This document shows positions 26,443 through 30,196 of a stretch of DNA of 30,196 nt, piece by piece. The notes under the pieces are model-generated. The model made no database searches, was not told the DNA's origin, and saw only the letters and a program-made list of their open reading frames with translations. A program made the position numbers and the translations under genes. The DNA comes from a virus: positions 1 to 30,196 of IMG/VR virus record IMGVR_UViG_3300037452_000283, one strand, 5' to 3'. How positions within the stretch are numbered: the first letter of the stretch is position 1; each line of letters opens with the position of its first letter.

Positions 26443-27060
26443 ATGACCCTCGTCATCCACGGGATAGACTCGATCTCGTTCGGCTTCAATCTCCCCGACC
26501 GGGCATTGAACTACGCGACGATCGCCATCACGACCGCGCCGGCGTTGGGGTGGGGAGACGTGGGGACCGGGGTCCCATCGCGCACGCTCGTGCAGGCGAA
26601 CGCCGATGCGCTGACGTACCTGGGCCAGTTCGCTAGGGCTCGCAACAAGACGATCTTCGTCCTCATGGCCAGCCCCAACGATCTCGCGGCCAACCAGCTG
26701 ACCGGCCCGCAGTGCTTGACGCAGTACTCGACGTTGGTGTCGACCGTCCGCGGGTTCGTCGGAAGTCCGAAGATCATCCTATGCGACCCGTTACCGCGCA
26801 CCCTCGCCACGATGGGCGGGGGTCAGACGTTGCTCGGGTTCCAGACGGGACGCGCCACGATCCTGGCCGGGTTCAACGGCGCCACGTTCCCCGGCATCTA
26901 TGGCGATGTGCGGTGCGCATGGGGCGCTGACCCCTTCTTCGGCACCGATGGGAACGAGAACGACACCACGAAATACGGCGATGGCGTGCACCCCACGGCA
27001 CTCGTGCATTCTGCCGCCCACATGGCCGGGTACGTAACGACCGCCTTTGGCCTCATCTAG
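26443..27060 (+). CDS. SGNH/GDSL-family hydrolase, putative depolymerase or deacetylase
   Basis: A 205-residue protein with the SGNH triad motifs in order: IDSISFG at 8-14 (block I, nucleophile Ser10, the usual Gly replaced by Ile), ASPND at 76-80 (block III Asn79), and DGVHPT at 180-185 (block V, Asp180 and His183). The block II Gly may be in the GTGV stretch near 41-44. These enzymes cleave esters such as O-acetyl groups on polysaccharides. Following the fibre and lectin-like genes, the likely job is trimming host surface glycans during entry. The signal peptide is absent, consistent with a virion component. Confidence 0.75.
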   Translation: MTLVIHGIDSISFGFNLPDRALNYATIAITTAPALGWGDVGTGVPSRTLVQANADALTYLGQFARARNKTIFVLMASPNDLAANQLTGPQCLTQYSTLVSTVRGFVGSPKIILCDPLPRTLATMGGGQTLLGFQTGRATILAGFNGATFPGIYGDVRCAWGADPFFGTDGNENDTTKYGDGVHPTALVHSAAHMAGYVTTAFGLI

Positions 27061-27071
27061 GAGCCACTGTT

Positions 27072-27923
27072 ATGCCGGATCCCGCCCGCCAAGCCGCCGC
27101 GACGCTCATGAACCCGTTGACGTTGAACGGGGGCCGAGCGCCAACCTTCGTCACCGGCAACTACTCGATACGGAAGGACGATGGGTGGATCGTCGTCATC
27201 CCCCAGATCGCTACGGGCACGATCACCATCCAGCTTCCGGCCGACCCGGACCCCGGAGCGACCTACTTCGTGAGCCGGGGACTCATCTTCGCCGCGGCCG
27301 AGACCGGGCCCGTCGACGTCGTGGTCGTCGGGAATCCACAGCAGGCGGCATCGGGTGGGTATGACACTATCTACGGGATCGGCGCCAACCTCGGCGGCTA
27401 CCACATCAGCCGCTTCAACGAGACCGTGGGGTTCGGCGTCTCGACGCAGCAGCCGAACTTCGCGCCGCACCCCTACACGGACTGGTTCGCCTTTGGTGGC
27501 CTGGGGTTCGAGTCCTACAGCGCGGCGTTTGTGCCCAACTTGGCCGGGGCGGTCACCGTACCGCTCGCGGGGTTCGCATTGGGGAACGGCGGCGGGGATG
27601 GCGGGCATCCCCGGAGCTTATACGGCGTCTCGCTCGTGGTGAGCCCGCCCCTTTCGGCCGGCAACTTGAAGGTGTCCCCGCGGTTCAACGGCGTCGCGGC
27701 CGTGCCCGACTTGCTGGACTTGAACTCCGCCACGCAGCCGGCCGCGTCCCGCTTCACAGCCGGGAGCCCGATCGCGGGAACGGGGGTCGACTTCTTTACG
27801 GCGCCACCGGGGTCCTATCTCATGACGCCGCCGGCGGCCGGTGGGATCTTGGATGTGGTGATCACGGGCTCCGGCGGCGCGGCCGGTCCCACGGCTGGGG
27901 TCGTGACGGCTCTCGTATTCTGA
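27072..27923 (+). CDS. Hypothetical beta-rich surface protein
   Basis: A 283-residue Gly-rich, beta-patterned protein (TGNYSIRKDDGWIVVIPQIA, GTITIQLPADPDPGATYFVS, GNLKVSPRFNGVAAVP, ILDVVITGSGGAAG). The opening strand plus TGTITIQLP is like the start of many phage and virus fibre-end domains. It belongs to the host-contact run by position. No named family. Confidence 0.65.
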   Translation: MPDPARQAAATLMNPLTLNGGRAPTFVTGNYSIRKDDGWIVVIPQIATGTITIQLPADPDPGATYFVSRGLIFAAAETGPVDVVVVGNPQQAASGGYDTIYGIGANLGGYHISRFNETVGFGVSTQQPNFAPHPYTDWFAFGGLGFESYSAAFVPNLAGAVTVPLAGFALGNGGGDGGHPRSLYGVSLVVSPPLSAGNLKVSPRFNGVAAVPDLLDLNSATQPAASRFTAGSPIAGTGVDFFTAPPGSYLMTPPAAGGILDVVITGSGGAAGPTAGVVTALVF

Positions 27924-27947
27924 CCCGCTTGAGGTAGATTCGACTCT

Positions 27948-28241
27948 ATGACGAAAGACGAACAGGTGGTCTTAGACGTCCTCGAGCACAACGCGAAGCA
28001 GTGGGATGCAACCGACCCAACGCAGGCGCAGACGTTCCGCGATGCCGCGCGCGTACTCAAGGATGTGACGGAAGGACGGCTCGTCACGGTGTCAGCCGCC
28101 CCGGCGGTCGATCCCGCCACGGTGCTCGTCCCAGACCACACGCCGGCGGCGACGACGAGCACAGATCCCGCGGATGCGCCCGCGCCCCCGTCCGTCCACA
28201 CGCCCACCGACTACGACGCGGAGACGCCCGCCCATGGGTAA
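27948..28241 (+). CDS. Hypothetical protein
   Basis: A 97-residue acidic protein with a helical N-terminal part (KDEQVVLDVLEHNAKQWDAT, FRDAARVLKDVTEG) and a long Ala/Thr/Pro-rich tail. GAGGTAG about 11 nt before ATG 27948 is a plausible ribosome site. The next gene starts 8 bases before its stop. Function unknown. Confidence 0.65.
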   Translation: MTKDEQVVLDVLEHNAKQWDATDPTQAQTFRDAARVLKDVTEGRLVTVSAAPAVDPATVLVPDHTPAATTSTDPADAPAPPSVHTPTDYDAETPAHG

Positions 28242-28692
28242 CCTGGCCCAGGTCCAGACGTCGGAAGTCGTCCCCACGACGGCCACGCCGGCGACGCTCC
28301 CCGATACCCTCGTAGCGGTCGAGCCGGTCGATCTCCCGTTCAACAACTACCGGGGCTTCACGGTCCCGAACGTGGCGAGCGTCTTCACCCCGGACCTCTC
28401 TCAGGGGAGTGGCCAGTTCGTCGTCGGGATCGCGGGCGCGTTCACGATCGCCAATCCGATCAACCCCCCGGCCTCGAACCCCAACAGCGGGTTCGAGATG
28501 ATCATCTGCATCGTCAACTCGACGGGCGGTGCGTTGGGAGCGATCACGGCCGGCACGCAGTACAAGCTCGTGGGCGGCGCCTTCCCGATCGTCGCCGCCG
28601 GCACGCGGGTCTACGTATCCTTCACGAATATCGGGACACAGGCGGCGCCCGTGTACAGCGAGACAGGACGGGGCGCGGGTACGGCCAACTGA
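28234..28692 (+). CDS. Hypothetical beta-rich protein, putative virion component
   Basis: A 152-residue protein, Gly/Thr/Pro-rich and beta-patterned (GQFVVGIAGAFTIANPINPP, FEMIICIVNSTGGALGAITA, GTRVYVSFTNIG). A single-domain beta sandwich is likely. Position at the end of the virion module suggests a spike tip or minor capsid protein. ATG 28234 has an upstream in-frame extension to 28174 that I reject as overlap. Confidence 0.6.
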   Translation: MGNLAQVQTSEVVPTTATPATLPDTLVAVEPVDLPFNNYRGFTVPNVASVFTPDLSQGSGQFVVGIAGAFTIANPINPPASNPNSGFEMIICIVNSTGGALGAITAGTQYKLVGGAFPIVAAGTRVYVSFTNIGTQAAPVYSETGRGAGTAN

Positions 28693-28865
28693 TGCGACGC
28701 ATCAAAGGCGCGCCGATGAGCCAGAGCGAGATGTTCGGTGAGAAGCCGAGCAAGCCGGTGATTACGCGCGCGTGGGTCGTGAAGTCCGTGACACTCTACG
28801 TGGTCTTGCTCGCGGTCGTGTGGTACTTAGGGTGGCGGTACCTTGGGAGCGGGATGACGCACTGA
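28692..28865 (+). CDS. Small single-pass membrane protein (57 residues)
   Basis: A short gene exactly between TGATG junctions. A basic, polar N-terminus (RRIKGAPMSQSEMFGEKPSK) is followed by a transmembrane helix (SVTLYVVLLAVVWYLGWRYL) and a short tail. It could be a minor virion membrane protein or part of the lysis set that follows. Confidence 0.65.
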   Translation: MRRIKGAPMSQSEMFGEKPSKPVITRAWVVKSVTLYVVLLAVVWYLGWRYLGSGMTH

Positions 28866-29080
28866 TGACAGACGCGCCGCGCGATTTCCAAGCGGACTTT
28901 TGCCTGCCCGCCATCAAGGGGCTGAATCGGAAAGAAGCGGCGCGCGTGGGGCTCGCGCTCGACTGCGCGATCGCTTTCGGTGTGTTGGAGTACGCCGAGG
29001 GCAACACATCGTTGCAGGATCTGAGGGCCGTGCGCGAGCTGTACGCCGAGAAAGTCGCCCGCCTGAATGGCGCCCACTGA
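28865..29080 (+). CDS. Hypothetical small helical protein
   Basis: A 71-residue protein (FQADFCLPAIKGLNRKEAAR, LQDLRAVRELYAEKVARL). It starts in a TGATG overlap and lies just before the endolysin. Family unknown. Confidence 0.65.
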   Translation: MTDAPRDFQADFCLPAIKGLNRKEAARVGLALDCAIAFGVLEYAEGNTSLQDLRAVRELYAEKVARLNGAH

Positions 29081-29081
29081 G

Positions 29082-29744
29082 ATGCCCACGGGGATTGACG
29101 TCGCCGGCGATGTGACCGAGCAGCTCCCGCAGTTGAAAGCGGCTGGCATCTCGTTCGTCTTCCGTTACCTCGCGACCTTCACTCACATCAAGGGCAAGAT
29201 CCTGACGCTCGCCGAAGCGCAGGCGATCAGTCGCGCGGGATTGAAGATCGGGACGGTGTGGGAGAACGGAGAGCCCACCACAGCGGAGTACTTCACGACC
29301 GACCAGGGGAAGGCAGATGCGCGGGCGGCCGTGGCTCTCGCCCGCGCGATCGGCCAACCAGCCCTCACCCCGATCTATTTCGCGGTCGACTGCGATCTCT
29401 CGTTCGATGCGATCAGCTCGCGACTCTTCAATTATTTCGTCGGCATCAAGTCAACGAGCGGCATCGATGAGATGGGATTCCCCGGGGATTACCACGTCGG
29501 CGTCTACGGGTCGGGCTTCGTGTGCGAGAAGATGACGAACTGGGCCCTCGCCTCGTACTCGTGGCTCGCCGGCGCGAAAGACTGGGAGGGCTACGATGAC
29601 TTCCTCTCTCGCGCCACCATCGTCCAAGGGCCGTTACCGAAAGCACTCTTGAACATCGGACTGCCGGAGAGTGACTCGGACGGAGACATCGCCACGACGG
29701 ATGACTACGGCGGGTTTCAGGTGTCGGTCCCGACAACGGCGTGA
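29082..29744 (+). CDS. DUF1906-type glycoside-hydrolase-like endolysin
   Basis: A 220-residue protein matching the DUF1906 (Rv2525c-like, GH25-related TIM barrel) pattern: GIDVAGD at the start, AGISFVFRYL, LTLAEAQAISRAGLKIGTVW, IYFAVDCDLSF, YHVGVYGSGFVCEKM and DWEGYDDFLSRATIVQG. Asp6 and the acidic VDCD residues would form the active-site cluster. Such proteins act on peptidoglycan in phage and bacterial contexts. No signal peptide is seen, so export would need the nearby holin. ATG 29082 gives a start directly before GID; ATG 29067 would add five residues. The lysis block follows the virion module, as usual. Confidence 0.8.
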   Translation: MPTGIDVAGDVTEQLPQLKAAGISFVFRYLATFTHIKGKILTLAEAQAISRAGLKIGTVWENGEPTTAEYFTTDQGKADARAAVALARAIGQPALTPIYFAVDCDLSFDAISSRLFNYFVGIKSTSGIDEMGFPGDYHVGVYGSGFVCEKMTNWALASYSWLAGAKDWEGYDDFLSRATIVQGPLPKALLNIGLPESDSDGDIATTDDYGGFQVSVPTTA

Positions 29745-29745
29745 G

Positions 29746-29994
29746 ATGGGGACGGTGTGTCGCGTCTCGATCGACGTCGAGATCACCGATGAGCAACGCC
29801 ACGTATTAGGCCGAGTCCTCGCCCCCCGCCGCGCCGGCCCCCGCCAGCACAACCCCTATGCGAGCCGGGCCGAGATCAAGGCATGGGCCAAGTCGGTACT
29901 CGCGGCCGAGATCAAACGCTTAGGTTCCACTGAACGCCCCACCGACCCGGAGCTCTCATGTCAGCCCCACACCCGCTGGCACCGCATCCCCTAG
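29746..29994 (+). CDS. Hypothetical small protein between endolysin and holin
   Basis: An 82-residue protein with a strand (CRVSIDVEITDEQRHVLGRV) and a basic helix (SRAEIKAWAKSVLAAEIKRL). It overlaps the holin-like gene by 37 bases. Short DUF-like proteins in this position are common in phage lysis cassettes. Function unknown. Confidence 0.65.
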   Translation: MGTVCRVSIDVEITDEQRHVLGRVLAPRRAGPRQHNPYASRAEIKAWAKSVLAAEIKRLGSTERPTDPELSCQPHTRWHRIP

Positions 29995-30196
29995 ACACAG
30001 CAGCTCCCGCCACCCCGCCCAAGAACACGGACTGGACCGCCGTCCTCACCAGCAAGACGTTCTTAGGCACCGTGCTGGCGACGCTCGTCCCGCTCGCCAC
30101 CGCGTGGATCAACGGCACCCCGCCGACGGTCGTCCAGATCATCACCGCGCTGGGCATCATTCTGGGTGCGGCGGGCTTGCGGGATTGGATGGGCCG
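29958..30196 (+). CDS. Holin-like membrane protein, N-terminal part (continues at 1)
   Basis: First part of the 100-residue holin-like protein whose end is at 191. A Pro-rich polar N-terminus (about 25 residues, MSAPHPLAPHPLDTAAPATP) precedes SKTFLGTVLATLVPLATAWI and the second hydrophobic helix. The order of endolysin, small protein and holin within 1.1 kb supports a lysis cassette. ATG 29958 lies inside the upstream gene. Confidence 0.65.
   Translation, partial: MSAPHPLAPHPLDTAAPATPPKNTDWTAVLTSKTFLGTVLATLVPLATAWINGTPPTVVQIITALGIILGAAGLRDWMG
30070..30196. repeat. Terminal direct repeat, right copy (circular overlap)
   Basis: Second copy of the first 127 bases. When the two are merged the genome closes at about 30,069 bp and the holin-like gene becomes whole. 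Confidence 0.95.

Overview
The window is one complete circular viral genome. Bases 1-127 are repeated exactly at 30070-30196, and the gene broken by the left end (a holin-like protein) reads on in frame from the right end. The unique length is therefore about 30,069 bp. The sequence is GC-rich. Every gene I can support lies on the + strand, with ATGA/GTGA overlaps at most junctions, which suggests long co-transcribed, translationally coupled units. Shine-Dalgarno starts, an intrinsic terminator, a DUF1906-type cell-wall hydrolase, a holin-like protein and a YadA-like head-repeat protein point to a bacterial virus. The host genus cannot be read from the sequence.

Layout. (1) 29.1-30.2 kb and 0-2.4 kb: lysis block (DUF1906 endolysin, small protein, holin-like protein), then small Ala-rich, coiled-coil and membrane proteins. 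(2) 2.4-7.5 kb: about 18 tiny overlapping accessory genes, including several zinc ribbons and one HTH protein followed by a three-site operator-like array. (3) 7.5-10.6 kb: replication and maintenance block with a serine recombinase, a DUF3987-type P-loop protein, a 338-bp non-coding origin candidate holding ten copies of CGCGAAAAG, and a small HTH protein. (4) 10.7-17.1 kb: a second run of small accessory genes, a predicted lipoprotein, several small membrane proteins and a 450-residue protein of unknown role. (5) 17.1-18.6 kb: a D12-class DNA adenine methylase and a transglutaminase-like protein. (6) 18.6-28.9 kb: the inferred virion module. It holds three C-terminally membrane-anchored proteins (two with Arg-rich tails), a protamine-like Arg-rich fusion protein, three beta-rich putative capsid or vertex proteins, and a host-contact set (YadA-like fibre, lectin-like protein, SGNH hydrolase, further beta-rich proteins).

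Two things stand out. First, I recognise no terminase, portal, major tail, tape-measure or baseplate gene. The virion module instead looks like that of a tailless, possibly membrane-containing icosahedral virus built from jelly-roll-like proteins. The size and adjacent beta-rich genes recall sphaerolipovirus-type viruses, but no packaging ATPase is visible, so this may be an undescribed lineage. Second, a 23-bp palindromic element (core GACCRAGAASGGTC) occurs 12 times, only between 2.7 and 17.1 kb. Six of seven forward copies begin 9-18 nt inside a gene start, and four of five reverse copies sit 0-52 nt upstream of one. Many copies are translated in the same frame as N- or C-terminal tags, and inverted pairs bracket single genes or gene blocks. 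This looks like a regulatory or mobile palindromic element system specific to the virus.
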